Shown here piece by piece: positions 8,189 to 16,043 of a DNA stretch of 35,044 nucleotides. The notes beneath the pieces were generated by a model. That model saw only the letters and a list, made by a program, of their open reading frames with translations, ran no database searches and was not told where the DNA came from. Location of the stretch: the NCBI GenBank assembly GCA_021413675.1, contig JAIOQA010000069.1, positions 1-35,044 on the forward strand. Reading direction: 5' to 3'. Within the stretch, counting starts at the first letter, position 1. Each line of letters starts with the position of its first letter. The stretch is from Deltaproteobacteria bacterium. Lineage in GTDB: Bacteria > Myxococcota_A > Polyangia > Haliangiales > Haliangiaceae. A program made the position numbers and the translations under genes.

Positions 8189-8710
8189 ATGCGCATGATC
8201 TCGCTGGTCTCGACCCTGTTCGCGCTCGCCACCGCCGCCACCCTCGCGCCCGCCCGCGCCGACGACGCGCCCGCGGCGCGCCTGGTCAAGACCCTCACCG
8301 GCACCTGGAAGGGCCCGTTGCACCTGACGATGGGCGCCGACCAGGCCGACCTGAAGGCCGCGATCGCGTGCGCGCCGATCGCCGGCAAGACCGGCATCGC
8401 CTGCCAGGCCAGCATCACCGGCGTGCCCGGCCTCGGCACGATGCTCGAGTCCGATCTGTTCGGCGTGGATCCGACCACCGGCGCCGCGCACATGTACGCG
8501 GTGTCCAACGCCGGCGACGTCCACGACCACGTCGGCGGCTTCGAGCAGGACGCGCTGGTGATGCGCTGGACCGGGACCTCGCCCGATCACCACGCGCTGC
8601 GCGAGACCCTCACGTTCCGCTCGACCGGTCCGCGGACGCTGGCGTTCACCCAGGAGGTGACCAGCGACGGCAAGCCATTCGTGAAGCTCGAGGGCACGCT
8701 CAAGAAGTGA
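8189..8710 (+). CDS. Small secreted protein, DUF1579-like
   Basis: 173 aa. A clear Sec signal peptide (hydrophobic core LVSTLFALATAATL, cleavage probably after ARA at about residue 24) leads to a mature β-rich domain. That domain begins with LVKTLTGTWKGPL and includes DVHDHVGGFEQDALVMRW. The 'G-T-W-x-G' opening and alternating strands recall DUF1579 and lipocalin-like secreted proteins, though I cannot place it firmly. Function is unknown; export is well supported. The start has a strong GAAGGAG ribosome site. It is divergent from the TetR gene and may be its regulated target. It converges on the alcohol dehydrogenase gene with 22 bp between stops. Confidence 0.75.
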   Translation: MRMISLVSTLFALATAATLAPARADDAPAARLVKTLTGTWKGPLHLTMGADQADLKAAIACAPIAGKTGIACQASITGVPGLGTMLESDLFGVDPTTGAAHMYAVSNAGDVHDHVGGFEQDALVMRWTGTSPDHHALRETLTFRSTGPRTLAFTQEVTSDGKPFVKLEGTLKK

Positions 8711-8732
8711 GCGCGCCGCGCCGGTTCGCGCG

Positions 8733-9791
8733 TCAGGCGCCGAGCGTGGCGAGATCGATCACGAACCGGTACTTCACGTCGCTCTTGAGCATGCGCTCGT
8801 AGGCCTCGTCGAGCTTCTGGACCGAGATCTGCTCGATGTCGGAGACGATGCCGTGCACGCCGCAGAAGTCGAGCATCTCCTGGGTCTCGGCGATGCCGCC
8901 GATCAGCGAGCCCGCGATGCTGCGGCGGCGACCGATCAGCGCGCCGGTGTTCGGCGACGGGTGCGGGGTCGGGGGCGCGCCGAGCATCACCAGCGCGCCA
9001 TCGCGGCCGAGCAGGTTGATGTACGGATCGAGGTTGTGGGCGGTGGAGACGGTGTTGACGATGACGTCGAAGCCGCCGCCGGCGGCCTTCATCGCCGCGG
9101 CGTCCTTCGAGATGACGACCGCGTCGGCGCCGAGCCGCCTGGCGTCCTCGACCTTGCCGGGCGAGGTCGTGAACAGCGTGGTGTGCGCGCCGAACGCCTT
9201 GGCCAGCTTGAGCGCCATGTGGCCGAGGCCGCCGAGCCCGACGACGCCGACTCGCGAGCCCTCGGTCACGCCCCAGTGGCGCAGCGGCGAGTACGTCGTG
9301 ATGCCCGCGCAGAGCAGCGGCGCGGCCGCGGCGAGGTCGAGGTTCGACGGGATCCGCAGCACGAACGCCTGATCGACGACGACGTGGCTCGAGTAGCCGC
9401 CGTAGGTCGGCTTGCCCAGCTGGTGCTTGTCGGGGCTGTTGTACGTGTAGACCGTGCCGCGCTTGTCGCAGTACTGCTCGAGGCCGGCCTGGCAGCTGTC
9501 GCAGGTGCGGCACGCGTCCACCATGCAGCCCACGCCGACGCGATCGCCGACCGCGAACCGCGTGACCTCGGCGCCGACCGCGGTGACGATGCCGACCAGC
9601 TCGTGGCCCGGCACGCACGGGTAGACCGTGCCGGCCCACTCACCGCGCGCGGTGTGCAGGTCCGAGTGGCAGACGCCGCAGTACTTGATGTCGAACTGGA
9701 CGTCGGTGGGGCCGGGGCTCCGGCGCTCGATCGCGAGCGGGCCGAAGGCGGCGGTGGCGGATGACACGGCATACGCGCGGGCGGTGGACAT
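8733..9791 (-). CDS. Zinc-dependent NAD(P) alcohol dehydrogenase (YahK/AdhC-like)
   Basis: 352 aa. A medium-chain dehydrogenase: catalytic zinc ligands C38 (KYCGVCHSDLH) and H63 (VPGHELVG), structural zinc cysteines at 94, 97, 100 and 108, and the Rossmann motif VGVVGLGGLGHMALKLAKAFG. The CHSDLHTARGEW and SHVVVDQAFVLRIP segments fit the cinnamyl-alcohol/YahK aldehyde-reductase subgroup, usually NADPH-preferring reducers of aldehydes. The ATG at 9791 is chosen over one 27 bp upstream because TATACA ends 6 nt before it and it matches the family's N-terminus. It stands alone, converging with the secreted-protein gene and 55 bp from the next minus-strand stop. Confidence 0.93.
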   Translation of the reverse strand: MSTARAYAVSSATAAFGPLAIERRSPGPTDVQFDIKYCGVCHSDLHTARGEWAGTVYPCVPGHELVGIVTAVGAEVTRFAVGDRVGVGCMVDACRTCDSCQAGLEQYCDKRGTVYTYNSPDKHQLGKPTYGGYSSHVVVDQAFVLRIPSNLDLAAAAPLLCAGITTYSPLRHWGVTEGSRVGVVGLGGLGHMALKLAKAFGAHTTLFTTSPGKVEDARRLGADAVVISKDAAAMKAAGGGFDVIVNTVSTAHNLDPYINLLGRDGALVMLGAPPTPHPSPNTGALIGRRRSIAGSLIGGIAETQEMLDFCGVHGIVSDIEQISVQKLDEAYERMLKSDVKYRFVIDLATLGA

Positions 9792-9846
9792 GCCCGCTGT
9801 ATACCGCGCCGATGGCACGCGGCACTCGTCCGGGACGCCCGCGGCG

Positions 9847-10899
9847 TCAGCCCGGGCCGTCGTTCATCGCGCGCTCGAGCTTCACCTTGATCTCGACGTA
9901 GCGGCGCAGGAAGTCGTAGTGCTTCTCGCGGAAGTTCTGCATGTAGCGGCGCTCGCGGCTCTTGGCGCGGAACGCCTCGGCCAGCTCGCCCATGCGCTCG
10001 ATCAGCTGACCCGCGTCGCGGAAGGGATCGATGATCGGGCGCTGGCCCGAGAGCTCGACCAGCTCGACGCGGCCGTTGTCGGCGGGGCCGCGGAACGTGA
10101 GCGCGACCAGCTCCTCGTTCTGCGACTTGAGGCTGCGCACGACCATCGAGGTCGGCAGGTCGTGGAGATCCTCGGCGACCATCGCGTAGTGGAAGCGGCC
10201 CGACGACACGCGATCGAGCGCCTCGCCGCCGCTGGTGGCGTGGACGAACGTGTAGCCCTTGGGCGAGGCCTCGGTCAACGCGTCGTAGAGCTCGTCGACC
10301 TCGTCGACCACCAGCACCGCGAGCTCGTCGAGGGTGGCGCCGCCGCCGACCTCGCGCCCGGCCAGGCGATCGGTGAGATCGAGCGCGCGCTTCTCGGCGT
10401 CGACGAACTTCTGCAGGAACTCCTCGTGCACCGCGCGGATGTCGCCGAGGACCGAGTCGACCTCGCGCCGGCCGACCGAGCGGCCCGCGGCCTCGACCAC
10501 CCGATCCTTCAGGTACGCCACCGACTCCGGCGCCTTGAGCACCAGATCGATCGCGCCGGCGCGCACCGCGATGGTCGCGTCGTCGAACGAGCGCCGCGGC
10601 GTGAGCGCGATGATCGAGGAGGTCGGCGACTTGATCTTGAGCGAGCGCACCGCCTCGATGCCCGCCGACGGCGATGGCGTGTCGAGATCGACCAGCATCA
10701 CCGAGAAGAACGTGCGGTCGCACAGCACCAGCGCCGCCTCGAGATCCTTGGTCGCGGTCACGTGCATGTTGGCGGCGCCGAGCAGCTCGGTGACGCCGGC
10801 GTGGACGCGCTCGTCCTGGTCGACGACCAGCACCTCGGCGCCGACCAGCTGACTGCCGGTCTGGATGAGCCGTGACATGGAGACGTCGGTTCGGGTCAT
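9847..10899 (-). CDS. Double-receiver response-regulator-like protein without output domain
   Basis: 350 aa. The first receiver (about 20-135) has the acidic pair near 27-29, a probable phosphorylation Asp at 71 (LVDLDTP), T100 and K122. After a helical, probably coiled-coil linker (145-185) comes a second receiver-like domain (about 190-300) with VLVVDEVDEL at its start. It lacks a clear phosphorylation Asp-x-x-x-Pro and the conserved Lys, so it looks like a pseudo-receiver. A charged helical tail (305-345) follows, with no DNA-binding or enzymatic domain. The start at 10899 has GAGG about 6 nt upstream; ATGs at 10911 and 10878 are alternatives. It lies 19 bp downstream of the zinc-ribbon/AgmX gene and is probably its operon partner. 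Confidence 0.8.
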   Translation of the reverse strand: MTRTDVSMSRLIQTGSQLVGAEVLVVDQDERVHAGVTELLGAANMHVTATKDLEAALVLCDRTFFSVMLVDLDTPSPSAGIEAVRSLKIKSPTSSIIALTPRRSFDDATIAVRAGAIDLVLKAPESVAYLKDRVVEAAGRSVGRREVDSVLGDIRAVHEEFLQKFVDAEKRALDLTDRLAGREVGGGATLDELAVLVVDEVDELYDALTEASPKGYTFVHATSGGEALDRVSSGRFHYAMVAEDLHDLPTSMVVRSLKSQNEELVALTFRGPADNGRVELVELSGQRPIIDPFRDAGQLIERMGELAEAFRAKSRERRYMQNFREKHYDFLRRYVEIKVKLERAMNDGPG

Positions 10900-10918
10900 G
10901 GATCCTCGCATGGCGCGG

Positions 10919-11992
10919 CTACTGCCCCGTGAACCGGAACGGGCGGACCACCACCGTCGGCTCGGAGAGGCCGTTGTCGGGGAACGTCCACGCGCTCAGC
11001 ACGCCCGCCAGGCACTCGCCGAGCGTGGCCGAGCCGGTGGTATTGCGCACCGCCGCCGCGTTCTGCACCTCTCCAGTAGGCATGACGCGGAAGGCGATGT
11101 CCACTTCGCCGGCGAGGGGCTGCTCGGGTGTATAGGCCTTGGCCGCCTCGCTGTAGCAGCGCTCGAACCGGCCCTGGCTCGCCGCGCTCTTCTTCTCGAC
11201 GGAGTTGGCGAGGTCCTCGGTGCGGGGATCGTCCTCGGGCGCGTCGGCGGGCGGCGGGGGGGCGGCGTCGGCCGGCCCGGGCGGCAGGTCGGGGGCCGCG
11301 TCGGGTGGTGGCGGCGCCGCCGCGTCGGGGGGCGCGATCACGACCGCGGCGTCGATGAAGCCGTAGGGATCGATCGGGATCGTCGAGTCGGGGAACAGCG
11401 CCGGGCCGCGGCCATCGACGCTCATCGCGCCGCCGGCGTCGGCGATCCCGGCCGGGCCGCCGTCGGGCTGCGGGCCCGATGGATGCGCGTCGACGGTGCG
11501 CCCGATGATCGTCACGCCGCCGTCGATCGAGGACGGCGTGATCACCGCGATCGCGGCGTCGTCGCCGATGCCGGCATCGATCACCGCGGGCGTGCCCGCG
11601 ACCACCGGCGCGGCGGCGAGGCCGGCGCGGAGGAACAGCGCGCCCGCGACCGCGAGGCCGAGATCCACGACGACCAGCGCGACCACCGCCGCGGTGCTGG
11701 TCCGCCGCGCCGGCGCGCCGCCCAGCGACGCCGACGACATGAACACCGACGGGCTCTGGGTGGGACGGGCCGCGGCCCGCGGCGCCGGCAGCGAACGGGT
11801 CTCGCCGGTCGAGCCCGGCGGGGCCACCGGCGCGGCGAGCGCGGCGGTGCGGCCGCTCGGTCGGGCGCCGTCGCCGGGCGCGATCGAGCGCGACTCCGCG
11901 ACCGGTGGGACGGTGCCCAGTCGCTCGCCGCACTCGCCGCAGAACCGCGAGTCTCCGGCGTTGTCAGCGCCACATCGCACACAACGAACCAT
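10919..11992 (-). CDS. Zinc-ribbon membrane protein with AgmX/PglI-type C-terminal domain
   Basis: 357 aa. The N-terminal zinc ribbon has ligands C4, C7, C18 and C21 (VRCVRCG ... RFCGECG). A disordered linker follows, then one transmembrane helix (about 100-121), then a long Ala/Pro/Asp-rich periplasmic spacer with DAAxPPPDAA units. The C-terminal ~100 residues (RFERCYSEAAKAY, AGEVDIAFRVMPTGEV, TLGECLAGVLSAWTFP) form the TonB-like AgmX/PglI domain named after Myxococcus gliding proteins. The same order, cytoplasmic zinc ribbon then periplasmic TonB-like end, occurs in the gliding protein GltJ/AgmX. The start has a GGGAG ribosome site. The gene diverges from pilT, and the double-receiver gene follows. 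A role in motility or a trans-envelope machine is inference. Confidence 0.82.
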   Translation of the reverse strand: MVRCVRCGADNAGDSRFCGECGERLGTVPPVAESRSIAPGDGARPSGRTAALAAPVAPPGSTGETRSLPAPRAAARPTQSPSVFMSSASLGGAPARRTSTAAVVALVVVDLGLAVAGALFLRAGLAAAPVVAGTPAVIDAGIGDDAAIAVITPSSIDGGVTIIGRTVDAHPSGPQPDGGPAGIADAGGAMSVDGRGPALFPDSTIPIDPYGFIDAAVVIAPPDAAAPPPPDAAPDLPPGPADAAPPPPADAPEDDPRTEDLANSVEKKSAASQGRFERCYSEAAKAYTPEQPLAGEVDIAFRVMPTGEVQNAAAVRNTTGSATLGECLAGVLSAWTFPDNGLSEPTVVVRPFRFTGQ

Positions 11993-12067
11993 CGCTCTCC
12001 CTAACCTATCGCAATGCCGCGCCTGGCGCCTGCCGCGAAGGCGCGCGGCGGCACCGGATCGGTGTGT

Positions 12068-12073
12068 TACCCT
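12068..12073 (+). promoter_or_regulatory. -10-like TACCCT upstream of the pilT leader
   Basis: TACCCT lies 7 nt before an ATG at 12081, the same spacing seen at other starts in the window. No -35 match is evident in the GC-rich DNA upstream. It would start a transcript carrying the folded pilT leader. Confidence 0.35.
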
Positions 12074-12080
12074 CACCGAG

Positions 12081-12257
12081 ATGCGCGATCACCCTGCCGG
12101 GAACGAGCCTCGCTCGCGCGCCCGTGAGAGTTTGTCATCAAACTCGAGCGCCTCCGGGTCCGGGGGAGATCGGGGCCGTCGTCTTCGACGGAGCCGATCG
12201 ATCGCAACCGGGCCGGACGGCGAACGCCGTCCGGGCGTCGAGGCCGGCCCGCGATGA
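12081..12257 (+). CDS. Possible 58-aa leader ORF overlapping pilT by ATGA
   Basis: The frame begins at an ATG 7 nt after a -10-like TACCCT and ends in TGA within the ATGA that starts pilT, an arrangement typical of translational coupling. The predicted peptide is Arg/Ser-rich, has no hydrophobic segment and resembles no family I know. The underlying DNA folds into several hairpins, which argues that RNA structure rather than the peptide is selected. Either a coding leader or an untranslated leader is possible. I rate the coding option as a minority view and list it because it sets the pilT leader architecture. Confidence 0.22.
   Translation: MRDHPAGNEPRSRARESLSSNSSASGSGGDRGRRLRRSRSIATGPDGERRPGVEAGPR
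12104..12234 (+). promoter_or_regulatory. Structured 5' leader of pilT with four consecutive hairpins
   Basis: Four hairpins with small loops lie in a row. 12104-12116: 5-bp stem, CTC loop. 12128-12145: GAGTTTG/CAAACTC, 7 bp, TCAT loop. 12168-12199: GATCGG and CCGTCG paired with CGACGG and CCGATC, 12 bp with a symmetric 2x2 internal loop and a TCTT loop. 12213-12234: CCGGACGGC/GCCGTCCGG, 9 bp, GAAC loop. The last ends 19 nt before the pilT ATG. It does not match the c-di-GMP riboswitch consensus. It may be a cis-regulatory RNA or a protein-binding leader. Confidence 0.45.
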
Positions 12258-13426
12258 GCCAGGTCCTCGATCGAGTCCTGACCGCGGCCCGCCAGCTCGG
12301 CGCCTCCGACGTCCACCTCAAGGCCGGCCTGCCCCCGATCTTCCGGATCAAGGGCGAGCTGCGCACGGTGCGCGACGTCCCGGCCCTGACCCGCGAGGCG
12401 ATCGCGTCGTTCGCGGTCCACATGATGAACGACCGGCAGCGCGCCGAGTTCGAGACCAACCTCGATGTGGACCTCGCCTACGGCACGCCCGACGGCGTCC
12501 GCTACCGCGTGAACCTGTTCCAGCAGCGCGGCTCGGTCGGCATGGTGCTGCGGCTCATCCCGCCCGAGGTGCCGTCGTTCGACCGGCTGAACCTGCCCGA
12601 GGCGGTGCTCAAGCTGACCGACAACACGCGCGGCGTGATCCTGGTGACCGGCGCGACCGGCTCGGGCAAGTCGACCACGCTCGCCGCGATGATCGACTAC
12701 ATCAACACGCGCGACGCCAACCACATCGTCACCGTCGAAGATCCGATCGAGTACACGTTCCGCGACAAGCGCTCGGTGATCAACCAGCGCGAGGTCGGGT
12801 TCGACACGATGTCGTTCGCGCGCGCGCTGCGCGCCGCGCTCCGCCAGGATCCCGACGTGATCCTGGTCGGCGAGATGCGCGACTTCGAGACCTGCCAGAT
12901 CGCGCTGACCGCGGCCGAGACCGGCCACCTCGTGCTGTCGACGTTGCACACCGTCGACGCCACCGAGACCATCAACCGCATCATCTCGATGTTCCCGACC
13001 CACCAGCAGAACCAGGCGCGGCTCAGCCTCGCCGCGGTGCTGCGCGGCGTGGTCTCGCAGCGGCTCCTGCCCCGCGCCGACGGCAAGGGCATGGTGCCGG
13101 CGCTCGAGCTGATGGTGAACACCGAGCGCGTGCGCGAGATGATCGAGGCGCCCGAGCGGACGCGCGAGATCAAGGACGCGATCGCCGAGGGCCTCCACCC
13201 GTACGGCATGATGAGCTTCGATCAGAGCCTGGCCAACCTGGTCAAGCAGCACCTCGTGACCTACGAGGAAGCGATCAAGCACTCGACGAGTCCGTCGGAC
13301 TTCGCGCTCCTGTTCCGGGGCGTGTCGGGTGGCGCGAACCAGAACTGGACCGGCGGCGCGGCGGGCGAATCCCAACCCGGAGCAACGGGTAATGATGACT
13401 TCGAGATCGATCGCTTCACGAAATAG
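12254..13426 (+). CDS. pilT: Type IV pilus retraction ATPase PilT
   Basis: 390 aa. PilT hexamers power pilus depolymerisation and twitching (S-) motility at the cytoplasmic face of the inner membrane. The N-terminal PAS-like domain opens with GASDVHLKAGLPPIFRI. The RecA-like ATPase has Walker A GATGSGKST (about 133-141), the Asp box VEDPIEY, Walker B DVILVGEMRD and the His box TGHLVLSTLHT. The PilT-specific region with AVLRGVVSQRLLP is also present. A Gly/Asn-rich tail of ~40 residues extends beyond the usual C-terminus. The start at 12254 lacks a strong ribosome site and overlaps the stop of a small upstream frame. The next gene begins inside its last 35 bp. A motility-type gene lies opposite. 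Confidence 0.95.
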   Translation: MSQVLDRVLTAARQLGASDVHLKAGLPPIFRIKGELRTVRDVPALTREAIASFAVHMMNDRQRAEFETNLDVDLAYGTPDGVRYRVNLFQQRGSVGMVLRLIPPEVPSFDRLNLPEAVLKLTDNTRGVILVTGATGSGKSTTLAAMIDYINTRDANHIVTVEDPIEYTFRDKRSVINQREVGFDTMSFARALRAALRQDPDVILVGEMRDFETCQIALTAAETGHLVLSTLHTVDATETINRIISMFPTHQQNQARLSLAAVLRGVVSQRLLPRADGKGMVPALELMVNTERVREMIEAPERTREIKDAIAEGLHPYGMMSFDQSLANLVKQHLVTYEEAIKHSTSPSDFALLFRGVSGGANQNWTGGAAGESQPGATGNDDFEIDRFTK

Positions 13427-14969
13427 CGGCGCCCTGCGCCGATGGGTCGCCAGCGCCGTCGCGGTGCTGGCGTTACTGGTCGCGGCATCGTCGGCGCACG
13501 CCGGCAAGAAGCGCGTCGTGGTGCTCGACTTCGACGGGCCCAAGGGCGACCAGTTCCAGGAACAGGTCGAGGCGGTGCTCAAGAAGGCCGCCACGCTGGT
13601 CGCGGCCGACAAGTGGAGCGACGCCGCCGACGAGCTCGGCGTGAAGAAGATGACCGCGAAGGGCGTGGCCAAGGTCGCGGCCAAGCTGCGCATCGACGGC
13701 GTGGTCGTCGGCAGCGTCGACCGCCGCGGCTCGCGCTACTTCGTCCACGTGCGCCTGCGCGAGGGCAAGAGCGGCGAGTTCGTGTCCGAGGTCGAGCTCG
13801 TGGTCCGCTCGGGCAAGCTGTCGTCGTCGGACCAGGCCGAGGTCAAGGATCAGATCGCCGGCGGGATCGCGAAGCTGTCCGCGCCCGGTAGCGCCGACGA
13901 CGACGACGAGGACGCCGACGACGATCGCCCGGCGCGCGGCAAGGACAAGGACAAGGGCAAGCACCGCGATGACGACGAGGACGCCGAGGCGGCGGACGAT
14001 CGCGGCAAGGACAAGGGCAAGCACCGGGACGACGACGAGGACGACGATCGCGACAAGGGCAAGGATCGCGACGACGAGGACCGCGTCGCCTCGCGCGACG
14101 ACGACAAGGATCGCGACGATCGCGAGGACGACGGCGATCTCCACGGCAGCGCCTCGCTCGCCAGCGACCCGCGCCACCGCCCGCTCGAGGCGCTGGCCGG
14201 CCTGTCGTTCACCGCGCGCCGGCTGTCGTTCCGCACCGAGCCGACGCTGACCAACAAGCCGCAGGGCTACAAGGGCGCGCCGGTCGCCGGGGCCTACGTC
14301 GACGCGACGCTCTATCCGCTCGCGTTCAACCGCAAGAACAAGTCGATCCTGCGCGACGTCGGCGTGCAGCTGATGCTCGACCGCGTCATCAAGATCGAGT
14401 CGAAGCTGGCCTACAAGGACGGCGCTGGCGCGAACCAGACCGCCACGCTCGGCACCACCGAGCAGCACCTCGCCGTCGGCCTCGCGTTCCGCTACGCGCT
14501 CGGCAAGGGCGAGACCGGCCCGGTGCTGATCGGCTCGGTCCGCTACAACCGGCTCAAGTTCGTCATCGACAAGGGCGCCGTGCCCGCCGGCGCGCCCACG
14601 CCCGACATCCCCAACACCGACTACACCTACGTCGACCCTGGCGTGGCGATCCAGTACCCGGCCTCGCCCAAGCTGCGGGTCGGCGGCGGCGCGCGCGTGC
14701 TCGTCATCACCGACACCGGCGAGATGCAGAACGTGGATCAGTACGGCGCCGCGACCGTGATCGGCTTCGACGTCGACCTCGGCGCCGACTACACGCTGAC
14801 CCGCAACTGGTTCGTGCACGCCGGCCTGGCGCTCCACACGATCGGCTTCACGTTCAAGGGCAACGGCGCGCTCACCAACAACCGCGACGGTGACGCGACC
14901 ACCGTCGACGTCCACAACGCGCGCGACAACTACTTCGGCGGCGCGATCACCGCGGGCTACGCGTACTGA
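13392..14969 (+). CDS. Exported protein: N-terminal TolB/LpoB-like domain, charged linker, β-barrel-like C-terminus
   Basis: 525 aa from the ATG at 13392 (a second ATG follows at 13395). A signal peptide (RRWVASAVAVLALLVAASSAHA) is followed by a domain starting RVVVLDFDG, with LRIDGVVVGSVDRRGSRYFVHVRL. This resembles the TolB-N/LpoB-like nucleotide-free fold common in myxobacterial envelope proteins. Residues ~165-255 are a Lys/Asp/His charged linker built on a 20-residue repeat (GKDKGKHRDDDED). The final ~260 residues alternate hydrophobic and polar in strands with turns and end in aromatic-rich AITAGYAY, as outer-membrane barrels do. The function is unknown. The gene overlaps pilT by 35 bp and is surely co-transcribed with it. 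Confidence 0.78.
   Translation: MMTSRSIASRNSGALRRWVASAVAVLALLVAASSAHAGKKRVVVLDFDGPKGDQFQEQVEAVLKKAATLVAADKWSDAADELGVKKMTAKGVAKVAAKLRIDGVVVGSVDRRGSRYFVHVRLREGKSGEFVSEVELVVRSGKLSSSDQAEVKDQIAGGIAKLSAPGSADDDDEDADDDRPARGKDKDKGKHRDDDEDAEAADDRGKDKGKHRDDDEDDDRDKGKDRDDEDRVASRDDDKDRDDREDDGDLHGSASLASDPRHRPLEALAGLSFTARRLSFRTEPTLTNKPQGYKGAPVAGAYVDATLYPLAFNRKNKSILRDVGVQLMLDRVIKIESKLAYKDGAGANQTATLGTTEQHLAVGLAFRYALGKGETGPVLIGSVRYNRLKFVIDKGAVPAGAPTPDIPNTDYTYVDPGVAIQYPASPKLRVGGGARVLVITDTGEMQNVDQYGAATVIGFDVDLGADYTLTRNWFVHAGLALHTIGFTFKGNGALTNNRDGDATTVDVHNARDNYFGGAITAGYAY
13947..14046 (+). repeat. 60-bp-period direct repeat coding the Lys/Asp linker
   Basis: An almost identical segment of about 40 bp starting at 13947 and again at 14007 (both begin AAGGACAAGGGCAAGCACCG) encodes the GKDKGKHRDDDED unit twice, 20 residues apart. 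The repeat keeps the reading frame and probably varies in copy number between strains. Confidence 0.7.
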
Positions 14970-14998
14970 GCACGGCCAGCAGGGGCTTGCGGACGAAG

Positions 14999-15029
14999 CG
15001 CGGCGGCATCCGGGAGGGTGACCGCCGCG
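14999..15029. terminator. Hairpin between convergent genes, possible bidirectional terminator
   Basis: CGCGGCGG (14999-15006) pairs with CCGCCGCG (15022-15029) across a 15-nt loop, in the 64-bp gap between the stops of the outer-membrane-type gene and the DsbA-like gene. There is no U-tract on either side, so termination would be of the GC-hairpin kind or Rho-assisted. Confidence 0.4.
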
Positions 15030-15033
15030 TTGC

Positions 15034-15939
15034 TCACTTCACGTCGGTGACGCCGGTCTTGACCAGCGAGTCGTAGTACTTCTCGGCCTTCACGCCGCCC
15101 TTGATCGCCTTGGTGGCCTTGGCCATCTCCTCGTCGATCAGCGTCTCGAACGCCTGCTGCGGCTGGGCCCCGACCATGTTGCGGCCGTTGATCCAGAAGG
15201 TCGGCGTGCCGCTCTGCCCGAGGCGCGCGAGCAGCTCCTGATCGTGCTTGATCTCGTCGGCGCACGCGGTGCTGTGCATGTCGGCGGCGAGCTTCGCCGG
15301 GTCGAGCCCGAGGTCCTTGCCGATCGCGATCATGTTGGCCTCGCTGAAGTCGCGCGTGTCGAACGCGCGCACCCAGAGCGCGTCGGCCATCGGGCGAAAC
15401 TTGCCCTGGCGCTGCGCCGCGCACGCCGCCTGCGCCGGGACGGTCGCGAGCTGCGGGTGCACGATGAAGGTCTTGTGGACGACGCGCAGGTCCTTGCCGT
15501 ACTTGGCCTGGAGCGCCGTGATCGTGTCCCAGGCCCGGCGGCAGAACGGGCACGCGAACTCGCTGCCCATGACGATCGTGACCTTCGCGGTCTTCACGCC
15601 CTCGACCGGCGAGCCGTCGACGGGCACCGCGTAGGTCACCGCGGGATCGGGCTGCGCGCGGCGCGGCGGCGGCGGTGGCGGCGGCGGGGCGGCGGCCGCC
15701 TCCTTCAGGCGATCGAGCGAGGCCTCCAGCGCCTGGGCGTTGGCCGCCATCTGCGCGGTCGCGGCGGTGAGCTGCGCGTCGAACGCGCGCTCGCGGGCGG
15801 CGTTCTGGTTGCGCAGCCCGGTGACCTCGTTCTCGAGCATCGCGACCCGGGTCTCGAGCGCGTTCACGGTGGACTGGCGAGCACCGCATCCGGCGCCGGC
15901 CAGGACCCCGACCATCAGAACCTGGGTTCCGAGCTTCAT
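15034..15939 (-). CDS. DsbA-family thiol oxidoreductase lipoprotein with coiled-coil stalk
   Basis: 301 aa. A short signal sequence ends in a lipobox-like AGAGC (Cys18; the -3 position is Gly, so lipidation is probable, not certain). Residues ~24-82 form a coiled coil (VNALETRVAMLENEV...), then a run of eight prolines, then a DsbA-like thioredoxin domain from about 110. The redox site is C130-P-F-C133, and the cis-proline motif is SGTPTFWING. The CPFC site and the substrate-facing helical insert (FRPMADALWVRAF) fit disulfide oxidoreductases such as DsbA/BdbD. The stalk would hold the catalytic domain away from the membrane. The ATG at 15939 has GAGGG just upstream. Confidence 0.85.
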   Translation of the reverse strand: MKLGTQVLMVGVLAGAGCGARQSTVNALETRVAMLENEVTGLRNQNAARERAFDAQLTAATAQMAANAQALEASLDRLKEAAAAPPPPPPPPRRAQPDPAVTYAVPVDGSPVEGVKTAKVTIVMGSEFACPFCRRAWDTITALQAKYGKDLRVVHKTFIVHPQLATVPAQAACAAQRQGKFRPMADALWVRAFDTRDFSEANMIAIGKDLGLDPAKLAADMHSTACADEIKHDQELLARLGQSGTPTFWINGRNMVGAQPQQAFETLIDEEMAKATKAIKGGVKAEKYYDSLVKTGVTDVK

Positions 15940-16032
15940 GCCCTCGGGATATCGCACCCGCCGCCGCCGCGCCAGGCGTTCGCGCGCCGCGGAGAGTCCA
16001 CCCGGGGCCTTGCGGTGAGGCCGGCGAGATCG

Positions 16033-16038
16033 TAGGCA
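16033..16038 (+). promoter_or_regulatory. -10-like TAGGCA 5 nt before the FHA regulator
   Basis: TAGGCA is a weak -10 (no final T) but sits at the same 5-nt distance from the start codon as other leaderless candidates here. No ribosome site is visible before the ATG at 16044. Confidence 0.25.
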
Positions 16039-16043
16039 GCATC

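Noticed and set aside
12081..12253. GEMM (c-di-GMP) riboswitch before pilT
   Set aside because: The conserved GEMM core and GNRA tetraloop/receptor are absent; only generic hairpins are seen.
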